From assembly GCF_015767675.1 (NCBI RefSeq), contig NZ_CP065217.1:620001-684000 (forward strand): a DNA stretch of 64,000 nt, given 5' to 3'. The translations under genes were made by a program, and so were the position numbers. The DNA comes from Vibrio navarrensis. GTDB taxonomy: Bacteria; Pseudomonadota; Gammaproteobacteria; Enterobacterales; Vibrionaceae. Below are positions 1-8,936 of this stretch, one piece after another (position 1 is the stretch's first letter; the number at the start of each line of letters is the position of its first letter). The notes beneath the pieces are model-generated. The model was given only the letters and a program-made list of their open reading frames with translations, was not told the origin of the DNA and made no database searches.

Positions 1-568
1 GAGCGATATGTCCTGGGATCTTCAGGATCGTTTCAATTTTGAATTTTTTTTAAAATCGTCTTGGACTTCTTGAGATTGCTTGGGGTGTTTTGAGCGGGAA
101 GTTATCCATGACAAGCCCATGTGGTCGAGCAGGTAATAGATAGAGTCAGGGTGGTAGTGCTGGCCAAATTCTTTCACGATATAAGCGTGGATGTCGGCCC
201 CAGTCAGTCGTCCGCCTTGTGTATCATTGGCTTTATCTTTTATGTATTGGCTCAACTGCTCTCTTTGCTCAGAAGTTAAGAAGGGGGGTCGTCCCGTTCT
301 TGGCTTTTCCTTCAGCCCTTCTAATCCTTCTTCAAGAAAAGTGTGAACCCACTTATTAACACTGGTTCGGCTCACCATAAGAAACTTGGCGATTTGGGTG
401 CGAGAGTGTCCCTCTTTGAAATGAGCGAGGGCCAGCAATCTCATTTTCATCTGAATAGATTTCTGCTGGCTTGCGAGCTTTTTAAAGTCGATATTATTGA
501 GACTGTCCATAGCGAATAAGTTTTATCGTTGAATGGCCTCAATTAGATCACATTTTTACTTATATTGG
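1..568 (-). mobile_element. IS630-family element, copy B (3' end outside window)
   Basis: The element reads leftward. Its outer end is at 568, where the terminal bases read CCAAT inward, and it abuts a TA at 569-570, the dinucleotide target duplicated by IS630/Tc1 elements. It carries the 5' part of a transposase whose first frame starts at 510. Bases 1-138 are an exact inverted match of 569-706 in copy A. Joining the two copies gives a full element of about 1108 bp coding for about 345 residues, normal for IS630. The other end of copy B lies left of the window. Confidence 0.88.
22..510 (-). CDS. IS630 transposase, first frame (orfA, DNA-binding part)
   Basis: This encodes the N-terminal half of an IS630-type transposase, 162 residues. 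Residues about 20-70 form a helix-turn-helix (RTQIAKFLMVSRTSVNKWV), followed by a linker rich in KPRTGRPP and a second winged-helix-like region of the kind that binds the element ends. The frame closes shortly after a run of eight A (coding strand; 44-51 in window coordinates). The catalytic half continues in the -1 frame beyond that run, so full transposase would need ribosomal or transcriptional slippage there. The same arrangement occurs in copy A, so it is a property of the element rather than a fresh mutation. Confidence 0.85.
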   Translation of the reverse strand: MDSLNNIDFKKLASQQKSIQMKMRLLALAHFKEGHSRTQIAKFLMVSRTSVNKWVHTFLEEGLEGLKEKPRTGRPPFLTSEQREQLSQYIKDKANDTQGGRLTGADIHAYIVKEFGQHYHPDSIYYLLDHMGLSWITSRSKHPKQSQEVQDDFKKNSKLKRS

Positions 569-1233
569 TATTACCTGCTCGACCACATGGGCTTGTCATG
601 GATAACTTCCCGCTCAAAACACCCCAAGCAATCTCAAGAAGTCCAAGACGATTTTAAAAAAAATTCAAAATTGAAACGATCCTGAAGATCCCAGGACATA
701 TCGCTCTAGAGCATGTTGATGTCTGGTTTCAAGATGAAGCCAGATTTGGGCAACAAAACACGACAACACGGTTATGGGCAGAGAAAGGAACACGCCCCCG
801 AGCCGTGAAGCAACAACAATTTGAATATGCGTATCTGTTTGGTTCTGTCTGTCCCGCGAGAGGAATTGGCGAAGCGATGGTCGTTCCTTGGGTTAATAAA
901 GAGATCATGATCGAGCATTTAAAGCAAATATCGGCTGTCACAGAGAAAGGGCGTCATGCCTTCATCATTATGGATGGGGCGAGTTGGCATACCAATGACA
1001 TTGCAGAACCGTTTAGCAATGTCAGTATCATCAAGCTCCCGCCCTATTCACCAGAGCTAAACCCGATAGAACAAGTGTGGAGCTGGCTCAGACAACACTA
1101 TCTTGCCAATCAGAGTTTTACCGATTATGAGGATATCGTGGAGAAAGTGTGCAAGGCTTGGAATCGATTCTTGGACAGTACAGATAGAGTTAGCAAGATG
1201 TGTACAAGAGAGTGGATTAATCTGACCAGTTAA
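569..1233 (+). pseudogene. IS630 transposase, C-terminal catalytic part, 5' truncated
   Basis: The fragment begins in the orfA frame, which stops at 685, and continues in the -1 frame from the A8 run at 656-663 to the stop at 1233. The catalytic half holds the expected acidic residues: VWFQDEARFG, then IIMDGASWHT, then LPPYSPELNPIEQVW, the DDE signature of the IS630/Tc1/mariner group. The 5' half of the gene is missing because copy B has inserted, so this copy cannot make transposase. The ATG at 805 is internal and is not the natural start. Confidence 0.85.
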
Positions 1234-1246
1234 TTTTCCAGATTGG
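569..1246 (+). mobile_element. IS630-family element, copy A, 3' remnant interrupted by copy B
   Basis: This is the right part of a second copy of the same element, in opposite orientation. It starts abruptly inside the transposase at a codon matching residue about 125 of orfA. Its first bases, TATTACC, follow directly on the GG that ends copy B; in copy B itself the same position reads TCTATTACC, so the TA at 569-570 is the target used by copy B. The right end is at 1246, where the terminal GATTGG is followed by TA (1247-1248). Its left part should lie on the far side of copy B, outside the window. Confidence 0.85.
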
Positions 1247-1905
1247 TATGACTTTAATTCGGTGATTAAAACGCGGTGATCCGCTTGAGTATAGGGCTGC
1301 GTTGTGTACCAAGGGCACATCATACGTGGCGCAGTTTCTTTGATCTTCTTGTAGTTCGCCATGTCCAAGTTGTTGGTTGTTAGATAGTTTTCCAGTTCCT
1401 CAAACATGATGCTGCAGCCAGGATCGCTATTGATGCGGGCATCGTAGCCAATCAGCAACAACGGTTTTTCTCTCTGGGGAGCATCATTAACATACCTCAT
1501 CAATGCGGCCACTTCTTGGCTAAAACGGTGCCCATACATGTAGTTGGCATCGGGACCGATCACTGCCTCCTGTAACGTTTGTTTGCCGTTGAGGTAATTT
1601 TGCCACGCAGCTAGCCCGTCATAGAGGCCTGCTTCAAATGCGATAAAATTTAAATCACCCTCTTCATACAGTGCCTTGGCCATGCGCGCCTTATAGCTGT
1701 AGGCCTTGGATCCTTGGTGGGTTCTCTCTCCAACGCTGACGATGTCAATAGCGCGAGTTGCGGAGATGAATTCACTTAAGTCCATGTTATTACTATTTAA
1801 ATCGGTGCTAAGTAACGCTTGATAGTGAATATCTCCAACCGCCTCTGGTTCAGTGTTATTACAACCGGTGAGGAGAATTAGGCTTACTAGGGCAAATCTA
1901 TGCAT
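1247..1905 (-). pseudogene. Erythromycin-esterase-like lipoprotein, cut by IS630
   Basis: The start ATG at 1905 is preceded by AAAGGAG. The product begins with a lipoprotein signal (MHRFALVSLILLTGC, lipobox LLTGC), so it would be an envelope lipoprotein. From about residue 50 it resembles the erythromycin esterase family (DIVSVGERTHQGSK, then FIAFEAGLYDG), which includes EreA/EreB but also many hydrolases that do not act on macrolides. Coding is genuine for about 219 residues and is then interrupted at the TA (1247-1248) by the IS; the residues beyond are read from IS antisense sequence. The missing C-terminal half may lie left of the window. I would not call it a resistance gene. Confidence 0.75.
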
Positions 1906-2141
1906 ATCTACTCCTTTTTCTTCTATTTCAATCGAGTAGCAGAGGGAAAGATAGGAATAAGAAATTGGGCTGCGAGCGACTGCAAAATAAGAGCTCAAGT
2001 GGGTGTGTTTGGGGAGTTAATCGAGCTTACGCGAAGGCTACTTTTAGAAAGGTTTTTCTACGTACAGGGCTGCAGTGAGTTAAACTGTCGGAATCCTAAT
2101 TGAGATAAATGACGCTGGATGATGGCATGAGAGGAGGAAAA

Positions 2142-2966
2142 GTGGGGGAAATTTATCTGCTGTTCGCACTGTTACTAACGAGCTTTTTCTCATACGCATC
2201 GACCCCTTGGGAAACGGTCTCTACGCCAATCGTGGCAGATGCCCGTGCCATTGGTTCCTACGCAAATGGTTGTCTTATTGGAGCTGTGGCTTTGCCTTTA
2301 GAGGGGGAAGGATTTCAAGTAGTTCGTGCTGAAAGAAGGCGCTATTTTGCTCACCCTGACACACAGAACTTTGTGCAGCGCCTTGGCCTGTATGCCAAAG
2401 AGACACTGCACGCCAGTTTGATGATTGCCGACGTCGGTCTCCCCCGTGGTGGCCGATTCGCTTATGGGCATGCTAGCCATCAAACGGGATTAGATGTGGA
2501 TGTCTGGTTAAAACTGAACTCTAGCCCATTAGAGATACAGCGATTGGCTGAGGCAAAGACCGAAAGTCTGGTTGATGTGAAAGCTCAGAACATTGATGAG
2601 GCCGTATGGCGTGATGACTACTTTGAACTGGTAAAAAAAGCCGCAGAGGATGAACGTGTGGCGCGTATTTTTATCAATCCGGTGATCAAAGAGCGCCTGT
2701 GCGTGATGGAAAAGAGCGACGAGCGAGATTGGCTGCGCAAGGTGCGTCCATGGTGGGGACACAGCGCCCACATGCACGTTCGGCTTAAATGCCCACAAAA
2801 CAGTGATGAATGTGTCAGTCAGCCGCTGCCACCTGAGGGCGATGGATGCGGTGAAGAGGTGACCAGTTGGCGCATTCGCCCCACACCGCTACCCCAAAAA
2901 CCATCATCTCCCCCGCCTATGCCAGAGGCGTGTCTGAGAGTGCTTGAAACAGACAGAGCGCCATAA
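2142..2966 (+). CDS. mepA: Penicillin-insensitive murein endopeptidase MepA
   Basis: MepA is a periplasmic zinc endopeptidase (LAS family) that cleaves D-Ala-meso-diaminopimelate cross-links in peptidoglycan. I place the start at GTG 2142: GAGGAGG lies at 2131-2137 and translation then opens directly with a signal peptide (GEIYLLFALLLTSFFSYAS). An in-frame ATG at 2109 has no ribosome site. The zinc motif GHASHQTGLDVD gives His113 and Asp120 with this start, the numbers of the E. coli ligands; a second motif GHSAHMHVR lies near residue 210. Length (274) is normal. The C-terminal tail is rich in Pro and Cys. Confidence 0.92.
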   Translation: MGEIYLLFALLLTSFFSYASTPWETVSTPIVADARAIGSYANGCLIGAVALPLEGEGFQVVRAERRRYFAHPDTQNFVQRLGLYAKETLHASLMIADVGLPRGGRFAYGHASHQTGLDVDVWLKLNSSPLEIQRLAEAKTESLVDVKAQNIDEAVWRDDYFELVKKAAEDERVARIFINPVIKERLCVMEKSDERDWLRKVRPWWGHSAHMHVRLKCPQNSDECVSQPLPPEGDGCGEEVTSWRIRPTPLPQKPSSPPPMPEACLRVLETDRAP

Positions 2967-2984
2967 AAGCGCTCTGTGTGATTC

Positions 2985-3239
2985 TTAGGTAAGTCCCTGA
3001 ATAATAACGAATTTCTCAAGTAGCTGTGCTTCAGTTTCGATATATGCAGGGTCGGTAATAATGCACTTGGTGATCGGACAAACGGACTGGCAGGTTGGCT
3101 TGTCGTAGTGTCCTTTGCATTCCGTACAGAGGTTGGGATCAATTTCAAAGATCTTCTCCCCCATCGAAATCGCACCATTCGGACACTCAGGGTCACACAT
3201 GTCGCAGTTAATGCATTTATCCGTGATGAGCAGTGCCAT
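2985..3239 (-). CDS. yfhL: YfhL-family 4Fe-4S ferredoxin
   Basis: This 84-residue ferredoxin has two [4Fe-4S] motifs: CINCDMCDPECP near residue 9, and a second set with CTECKGHYDKPTCQSVCP, where an insertion spaces the last cysteines as in YfhL proteins. Such proteins pass single electrons. It begins 2 bp after the stop of trhP on the same strand and is surely co-transcribed with it. TrhP makes 5-hydroxyuridine in tRNA and is reported to depend on iron-sulfur functions, so an electron-transfer link between the two is a reasonable inference but is not shown here. Confidence 0.92.
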   Translation of the reverse strand: MALLITDKCINCDMCDPECPNGAISMGEKIFEIDPNLCTECKGHYDKPTCQSVCPITKCIITDPAYIETEAQLLEKFVIIQGLT

Positions 3240-3241
3240 AA

Positions 3242-4642
3242 CTACTTACCTGTGGGGTTGCGGGTATCCTGACCGTCATTCAGATTACGCATCAGTAGAG
3301 CGTATTGCAGATCTAGCTCGGCAGGTACTGGCACGTAAACAAAGTGACCATTGCCTTTTGCGTCGTCAATGGCTTCACCTTTGCGGTTTTCCATCGCTTC
3401 CAATCTGAAAATGACATTACCTTTTGGCGTCATCAGTTCTAAGCTGTCACCCACGATGAACTTGTTCTTCACTTCCACTTCCGCCATATCGCCGCGGCGT
3501 TTGCCAGTGAATTCTCCGACAAATTGCTGTGCGTCTGACACTGAGTAGCCGTAGTCGTAATTTTGATAGGCATCGTGGGTGTGGCGGCGAAGAAAACCTT
3601 CGGTATAGCCACGGTGCGCCAAGCTTTCCAGTGTGCCCATCAAGCTCTCGTCAAAAGGCTTGCCTGCAACCGCGTCATCGATCGCTTTGCGGTAAACCTG
3701 AGCGGTACGCGCACAGTAGTAGAACGATTTAGTGCGGCCTTCGATTTTCAATGAATGCACACCCATTTTCGTCAAACGTTCAACGTGCTGTACGGCACGC
3801 AGATCTTTGGAGTTCATGATGTAGGTGCCGTGTTCATCTTCAAATGCGGCCATTTTTTCTTCTGGACGATGGCTTTCAGAGAGCAGTACCACATCGTCAA
3901 TCGGCTTGCCGCGACCAATGGTGGTCTCAGGGCGCTCTTCCTGTACTTCAATTGCTTGAGCTGCGTTTGGATCGAACTGTTCGACGATCTGGCCAGCATC
4001 ATCTTCTTTCCCTTGCTCAACTTTGTATTCCCAACGGCAAGCATTGGTGCATGTACCTTGGTTTGGGTCGCGTTTGTTGATGTAGCCGGAGAGCAGGCAA
4101 CGGCCAGAGTAAGCCATACAAAGAGCGCCGTGAACGAACACTTCCAGTTCGGTTTCAGGGCAATGTTGGCGAATTTCTTCGATCTCTTCGAGTGACAGTT
4201 CGCGAGAGACAATCACACGTTCCACGCCATAAGCGGCCCAGAATTTGACGGTTGCCCAGTTGACCGCGTTCGCTTGTACTGACAGGTGAATGGCCATATG
4301 CGGAAAGGCTTCTCTCACCATCATAATCAGGCCCGGGTCTGACATGATCAGCGCATCTGGGCCCATATCTACCACAGGTTTGAGATCACGGATGAAGGTT
4401 TTAAGTTTGGAGTTGTGTGGCTGAATGTTGCACACCACATAAAACTTCTTACCTTGAGCATGTGCTTCATCGATACCGATTTGCAGATTCTCATGGTTGA
4501 ATTCGTTGTTACGTACACGCAGGCTGTAGCGAGGTTGTCCGGCGTAAACCGCATCGGCACCGTAGGCAAAAGCATAGCGCATGTTTTTCAAGCTGCCCGC
4601 TGGTGACAATAGCTCGGGAACAAAAGGTTTGGTGGATGTCAT
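3242..4642 (-). CDS. trhP: tRNA 5-hydroxyuridine synthesis protein TrhP (YegQ, U32 family)
   Basis: The protein (466 residues) belongs to peptidase family U32. It begins with PELLSPAGSLKNMRYAFAYG, and the signature region contains EVFVHGALCMAYSGRCLLSG followed by more cysteines (GTCTNACRW). The four cysteines of this region are thought to hold a metal or Fe-S centre. YegQ was renamed TrhP after its role in prephenate-dependent hydroxylation of U34 in tRNA. Length and content match the gammaproteobacterial YegQ group rather than the RlhA or UbiU/V paralogues. It is followed 2 bp later by yfhL. Confidence 0.9.
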   Translation of the reverse strand: MTSTKPFVPELLSPAGSLKNMRYAFAYGADAVYAGQPRYSLRVRNNEFNHENLQIGIDEAHAQGKKFYVVCNIQPHNSKLKTFIRDLKPVVDMGPDALIMSDPGLIMMVREAFPHMAIHLSVQANAVNWATVKFWAAYGVERVIVSRELSLEEIEEIRQHCPETELEVFVHGALCMAYSGRCLLSGYINKRDPNQGTCTNACRWEYKVEQGKEDDAGQIVEQFDPNAAQAIEVQEERPETTIGRGKPIDDVVLLSESHRPEEKMAAFEDEHGTYIMNSKDLRAVQHVERLTKMGVHSLKIEGRTKSFYYCARTAQVYRKAIDDAVAGKPFDESLMGTLESLAHRGYTEGFLRRHTHDAYQNYDYGYSVSDAQQFVGEFTGKRRGDMAEVEVKNKFIVGDSLELMTPKGNVIFRLEAMENRKGEAIDDAKGNGHFVYVPVPAELDLQYALLMRNLNDGQDTRNPTGK

Positions 4643-4745
4643 TGCTCGTTTTCTCTTCTCTCTGATCTCAGGTCAGTCCAATTCCACCAGATGGAATTGG
4701 GGCGCAAATTTTACGCTAAATTGTGATCTTTGACTAGGTAAAGGA

Positions 4746-4775
4746 GAGAAAAACGCCTTCATCAAGAAGGCGTCG
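4746..4775 (-). terminator. Rho-independent terminator after rdgC
   Basis: A 7-bp perfect stem (CGCCTTC, loop of 5, GAAGGCG) is followed on the minus strand by a T run. It lies just past the rdgC stop. Confidence 0.85.
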
Positions 4776-4784
4776 AAGAAGCGA

Positions 4785-5699
4785 TTAAGCGTTGGGATGG
4801 GGAAGACCACCCAGCGCTTCATACAAGTTAGGTAAGAAGGCCGAGAGCTCACCGCAGAGCAAAGAGAAATCGGCATCAAAACGCGCCGCTTGATCTTCGC
4901 GAGGGATATCGTCGTTTTGATCGCGCAATTCATCAGAAAACTTAAAGCGCTTAATGCTACCGTCATCTGCGAGAATGAACTCAAGACGCTGCTGCCAATC
5001 GAGGGCAAGTTTGGTCACCATTTTGTCTGCTTCGATGTGGCTGCGGATCTCATCGCTGGTCAATTCTTGCTTTTTACAGCGAATGATTCCGCCATCTTCC
5101 AGTACCGATTTGAGCTCGGCTTCGTCCAGCAGAGTAAAGCCTTGCGGCGTTTGACCTGTTTTGACCCATTCGGTGAGTGTCACTTCCACGGCCTTTTCTG
5201 GAATAGCCGGAACCACAGGTAAGCTGCCCATGGTTTTACGCAGCAGCGCCAGTACTTCTTCGGCTTTCTTGTAGCTGCTGGCATCGACCAAAATAAACCC
5301 TTCTGTAGGCAGAATGAGCACATTGGTGTGGTTGCTGCGGCTAAACGCTCTGGGTAACAAATCGATAATGATCTCTTCTTTTAAGGCGTCCTTCTCTTTT
5401 TTCTTCAAAGGACGACCTTCTTGCGCTTCCATCGCTTCCACTTTGGCGTTGAGTGAGTCTTTGATCACTGACGCAGGCAGCATTTTCTCTTCTTTTTTGG
5501 CGCAGAGCAGGATGCGGTTCTCTGATACGTGAGTCATCATATCGCCATGTCTGCCCATCGCTGTCACCCAGCCAAATTTCTGTTTGTCTTGACTGCCACA
5601 AGGGGTAAAACGGAACTCAGCCAACTGTTTTTCCAGTTGTTCAGCGTTGAAATCTATGTCGCGATTAACGCGGTAGACCATACAGTTTTTAAACCACAT
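4785..5699 (-). CDS. rdgC: Recombination-associated protein RdgC
   Basis: RdgC is a nucleoid-associated protein that forms a ring dimer around double-stranded DNA and restrains RecA filament formation. The 304 residues match the family length and start ([11 protein letters not shown]). The middle holds the lysine-rich stretch [14 protein letters not shown], and [14 protein letters not shown] segments precede the C-terminal DNA-binding region. The gene is monocistronic, ending in the terminator at 4746-4775, and diverges from phoB across 218 bp. Confidence 0.95.
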   Translation of the reverse strand: MWFKNCMVYRVNRDIDFNAEQLEKQLAEFRFTPCGSQDKQKFGWVTAMGRHGDMMTHVSENRILLCAKKEEKMLPASVIKDSLNAKVEAMEAQEGRPLKKKEKDALKEEIIIDLLPRAFSRSNHTNVLILPTEGFILVDASSYKKAEEVLALLRKTMGSLPVVPAIPEKAVEVTLTEWVKTGQTPQGFTLLDEAELKSVLEDGGIIRCKKQELTSDEIRSHIEADKMVTKLALDWQQRLEFILADDGSIKRFKFSDELRDQNDDIPREDQAARFDADFSLLCGELSAFLPNLYEALGGLPHPNA

Positions 5700-5820
5700 A
5701 ACGTGTCTCTAGGCTAAAAATAAGGGGGCCATAATAGGCAATTTTAGGGCGCTTGTCTTAAGGGAATTTCAAAAATTGATGATGAATTGATAAAGAAAGT
5801 TATATGAAAATTTGTTTGCA

Positions 5821-5840
5821 AAGGTCACAAAAGTGTCATA
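5821..5840 (+). promoter_or_regulatory. Putative Pho box upstream of phoB
   Basis: GGTCAC (5822-5827) and TGTCAT (5833-5838) repeat with an 11-bp period, as in the PhoB-binding direct repeat (7-4-7 layout). The site lies about 80 bp before phoB, consistent with the autoregulation known for phoBR. The first half is imperfect. Confidence 0.6.
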
Positions 5841-5917
5841 ATTGGCGGTAATAATGCTTACAGTTGCAAAGGGCTAGGGCCTGAAAATTATTCAAACTAA
5901 CATAAGGTTATTCAATT

Positions 5918-6607
5918 ATGTCTAGAAGGATTCTGGTAGTCGAAGATGAAGCGCCAATCCGAGAAATGTTGTGCTTTGTCTTAGAGCAGAAAGGTTATCA
6001 GGCGGTGGAAGCGGAAGATTACGACACTGCGGTAACTAAGCTCGCTGAACCCTTCCCGGATCTGGTTTTACTGGATTGGATGCTACCTGGTGGCAGTGGT
6101 ATCAACTTTATCAAACATATGAAGCGTGAAGAGCTGACGCGCAATATCCCGGTGGTGATGCTCACCGCGCGTGGTGAAGAAGAAGATAAAGTACGCGGTC
6201 TTGAAGTTGGGGCAGACGATTACATTACTAAGCCATTCTCGCCGAAAGAGTTAGTGGCGAGATTAAAAGCAGTGATTCGCCGGGTGACGCCAACAGCTCT
6301 CGAAGATGTGATTGACGTACAAGGCTTGAAGTTGGATCCGGTTTCTCATCGTGTTACCGCCAATGATCAGCCCGTCGACATGGGCCCGACGGAATTCAAA
6401 ATGCTGCATTTCTTCATGACTCACCAAGAGCGGGTTTACAGCCGCGAACAACTGTTGAACAATGTCTGGGGCACCAATGTGTATGTGGAAGATCGCACCG
6501 TCGATGTGCATATTCGTCGCTTACGTAAAGCGCTTGAAGACGCTGGACATGACAAGCTGATCCAAACCGTTCGTGGCGCAGGATATCGTTTCTCAACAAA
6601 AGCGTAA
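5918..6607 (+). CDS. phoB: Phosphate regulon response regulator PhoB
   Basis: PhoB is an OmpR-class activator of the phosphate-starvation regulon. The receiver domain (residues 1-120) carries the acidic pocket at VVEDEA and the phospho-acceptor Asp53 in [11 protein letters not shown], with the conserved lysine in [11 protein letters not shown] winged-helix DNA-binding domain follows ([10 protein letters not shown] through [15 protein letters not shown] and RGAGYRF). At 229 residues it is full length. phoR starts 19 bp downstream. Confidence 0.97.
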   Translation: MSRRILVVEDEAPIREMLCFVLEQKGYQAVEAEDYDTAVTKLAEPFPDLVLLDWMLPGGSGINFIKHMKREELTRNIPVVMLTARGEEEDKVRGLEVGADDYITKPFSPKELVARLKAVIRRVTPTALEDVIDVQGLKLDPVSHRVTANDQPVDMGPTEFKMLHFFMTHQERVYSREQLLNNVWGTNVYVEDRTVDVHIRRLRKALEDAGHDKLIQTVRGAGYRFSTKA

Positions 6608-6626
6608 TACCATGTCGGAGTGTTGA

Positions 6627-7925
6627 GTGGTTGAAAGATTAACGTGGAAAAAGCTGGCTTGGGAGCTGGCTTTTTTTTACACCCCTTGGGTGATCGTAGG
6701 ATGGATTTTTGGTTCGATGCCGTGGTTGCTGCTGGCTGCCACGGTGTTGCAGCTTGGCTGGCATCTGCATAATCAGGTACGCCTTTCTTCTTGGCTTTGG
6801 GATGAAAAACGCCTCACGCCACCATCAGGGAGCGGTCATTGGGAGTCGCTGTTTAATGGCCTGTATCGCTTGCAACAAAGGCAGCGGCGTAAGCGCAAAG
6901 AGCTGACCAATTTGATCAGACGCTTTCGCAATGGGGCCGAATCGCTGCCCGATGCGGTAGTGGTGTTTCGCGCCGAAGGCAACATTGTTTGGTGCAACAA
7001 ACTGGCGCAACATCTGCTCGGTTTTCATTGGCCAGAAGATGCTGGGCAGCCTATTTCCAACTTGATCCGTACACCGGATTTTATTCGTTATCTCAGTAAT
7101 AAAGATTTCTCTGAGCCGCTAGAAATGCGCGCGCCGCTGAACATTGAGCGCACGCTGGAGCTGCGGATCGTGCCATACACCGAAGGTGAGCATTTGATGG
7201 TGGTGCGTGACATCAGCCAACTGAAACAGTTAGAAGGGATGCGCCGCAACTTTTTTGCTAACGTTTCACACGAACTGCGCACGCCAATGACGGTATTGCA
7301 AGGCTACTTAGAGATGACGGAAGATCCTGATGTGCTGGCTGGCCCGATGTGGAGCAAAGCACATGGCGTAATGACCGAGCAGCTCAATCGCATGAATAGC
7401 TTAGTGAATCAACTGCTGACCTTATCCAAAATCGAGGCTGCGCCGATTCACGAACTGGATCAAGTGGTGCATGTGCCTGCTATGTTGGACGTGCTGGAAA
7501 AAGAAGCAGTCAGTTTAAGCGGCGATAAAGCGCATGTGATCAAGTTTGATGTCGACAAGAGCTTAAAAGTGTATGCCGACGAAGACCAACTGCGCAGTGC
7601 TATCTCTAATCTGGTCTACAATGCCGTCAAGTACACCCCAGCTGGAGCACATATCGATGTACGTTGGTTCAACACCAGTAAGGGGGCGTGTCTTGAAGTG
7701 CAAGACAGTGGCGATGGTATCGAGCCACAACACATTCATCGCTTGACCGAACGTTTTTATCGCGTCGATAAAGCGCGCTCTCGTGACACCGGTGGCAGCG
7801 GACTCGGGCTGGCGATCGTCAAGCACGCGCTCTCCCATCATGACTCGCATTTGCAGATCCAAAGCCAAGTGGGGGTGGGCAGTAAATTTTCTTTCGTTCT
7901 TCCCAGTAAGTTGGTGGTGAAATGA
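6627..7925 (+). CDS. phoR: Phosphate regulon sensor kinase PhoR
   Basis: PhoR phosphorylates PhoB when phosphate is low and dephosphorylates it otherwise. The start is GTG 6627, six bases after CGGAG. Two hydrophobic segments lie near residues 14-47, then a charged linker, a PAS domain (about 105-195), the dimerisation/phospho-acceptor domain with His215 in [12 protein letters not shown], and an ATPase domain with N-box ([12 protein letters not shown]) and G-boxes ([16 protein letters not shown]). The lack of a periplasmic sensor domain fits the model that it senses through PhoU and the Pst transporter. The stop overlaps the next start. Confidence 0.96.
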   Translation: MVERLTWKKLAWELAFFYTPWVIVGWIFGSMPWLLLAATVLQLGWHLHNQVRLSSWLWDEKRLTPPSGSGHWESLFNGLYRLQQRQRRKRKELTNLIRRFRNGAESLPDAVVVFRAEGNIVWCNKLAQHLLGFHWPEDAGQPISNLIRTPDFIRYLSNKDFSEPLEMRAPLNIERTLELRIVPYTEGEHLMVVRDISQLKQLEGMRRNFFANVSHELRTPMTVLQGYLEMTEDPDVLAGPMWSKAHGVMTEQLNRMNSLVNQLLTLSKIEAAPIHELDQVVHVPAMLDVLEKEAVSLSGDKAHVIKFDVDKSLKVYADEDQLRSAISNLVYNAVKYTPAGAHIDVRWFNTSKGACLEVQDSGDGIEPQHIHRLTERFYRVDKARSRDTGGSGLGLAIVKHALSHHDSHLQIQSQVGVGSKFSFVLPSKLVVK

Positions 7926-8872
7926 GAGTGCTATGGAGTTTGACGCTCAGTTTGTCGCTGCTTAGTCCGGCGCAGGCGTTTGATACCCCGCTAGAGGATT
8001 ATCACAAAGTGCCGGGCGTGTCAGGCAATCTGCTTTCCGTTGGTTCGGACACGCTGGCGGGGATGACGACATTGTGGGTGGAGGAGTTTAAATCACTTTA
8101 TCCGAACATTAATGCCCAAGTTCAAGCGTCGGGTTCTTCCACAGCGCCACCTGCGCTCACAGAGCAAACGGCGCAGTTTGGGCCGATGAGCCGCCCGATG
8201 CGCTTGCGCGAGCTGGAGGCGTTTGAACGCGCTCACGGCTACAAACCCACGGCGTTACGGGTAGCGATTGACGCGATCGGTATTTTTGTTCATCAGGACA
8301 ACCCGGTTGAAGGGCTCAATTTCCAGCAGCTTGATGCCATTTTTTCGGCCACTTTGCGCTGCGGGGCGAGAGATTTTGCTGGCAACTGGGCAGAGCTGGG
8401 GATTGATGCTGAATGGGCCAAGCGCAACATCCAGCTGTTTGGGCGCAACTCAGTCTCCGGTACATATGGCTATTTCAAGAAAAACGCCCTTTGCGGTGGC
8501 GATTTCAAAAATCGCGTCAATGAGCAACCGGGCTCCGCTTCTGTGGTTCAATCAGTGGCGTCCACCATCAGCGGTGTAGGCTATTCAGGTGTGGGTTATC
8601 GAGTGGCGGGCGTACGCTTAATACCGATAGCTAAAGAGGGAAGGGATTATATTCAACCAACGCGGCAAAATATTGTGACGGGGATTTATCCCTTGTCACG
8701 CTATCTGTATGTCTATGTCAATAAACATCCGAGCCGGCCACTTAGCCCGATTGAAGCGGAATTTATCCGTTTTATCTATTCTGCTCAGGGGCAAGCGCTG
8801 GTGGAAAAAGATGGCTATGTATCGATTACGCGCGAGTTTGCCAAGAATGAGTTAAGTAAAATTGGTCTGTAG
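7922..8872 (+). CDS. pstS: PstS-family phosphate-binding protein
   Basis: This is a periplasmic substrate-binding protein of the PstS family (316 residues). A signal peptide covers residues 1-19 ([14 protein letters not shown]). Phosphate-contacting motifs are visible: [32 protein letters not shown], and [15 protein letters not shown]. The ATG overlaps the phoR stop by 4 bp, so binding protein and two-component system are translationally coupled. The permease genes lie 4 kb away in a separate operon. A second, main PstS may exist elsewhere in the genome, so this one could have a distinct affinity or sensing role. Confidence 0.9.
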   Translation: MRVLWSLTLSLSLLSPAQAFDTPLEDYHKVPGVSGNLLSVGSDTLAGMTTLWVEEFKSLYPNINAQVQASGSSTAPPALTEQTAQFGPMSRPMRLRELEAFERAHGYKPTALRVAIDAIGIFVHQDNPVEGLNFQQLDAIFSATLRCGARDFAGNWAELGIDAEWAKRNIQLFGRNSVSGTYGYFKKNALCGGDFKNRVNEQPGSASVVQSVASTISGVGYSGVGYRVAGVRLIPIAKEGRDYIQPTRQNIVTGIYPLSRYLYVYVNKHPSRPLSPIEAEFIRFIYSAQGQALVEKDGYVSITREFAKNELSKIGL

Positions 8873-8895
8873 AACTGTGTATTAAAAAGAATTAA

Positions 8896-8918
8896 AAAAG
8901 GCCCGTTTGGGCCTTTTG
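8896..8918. terminator. Bidirectional terminator between pstS and ppx
   Basis: The inverted repeat AAAAGGCCC-GTTT-GGGCCTTTT is flanked by A on the left and T on the right, so it can stop transcription from both convergent operons. Confidence 0.85.
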
Positions 8919-8936
8919 CTGTTTTGACTGGCCTTG

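Noticed and set aside
1900..2103. Plus-strand frame of 67 codons before mepA
   Set aside because: It overlaps the start and ribosome site of the esterase-like gene antisense and has no recognisable product.
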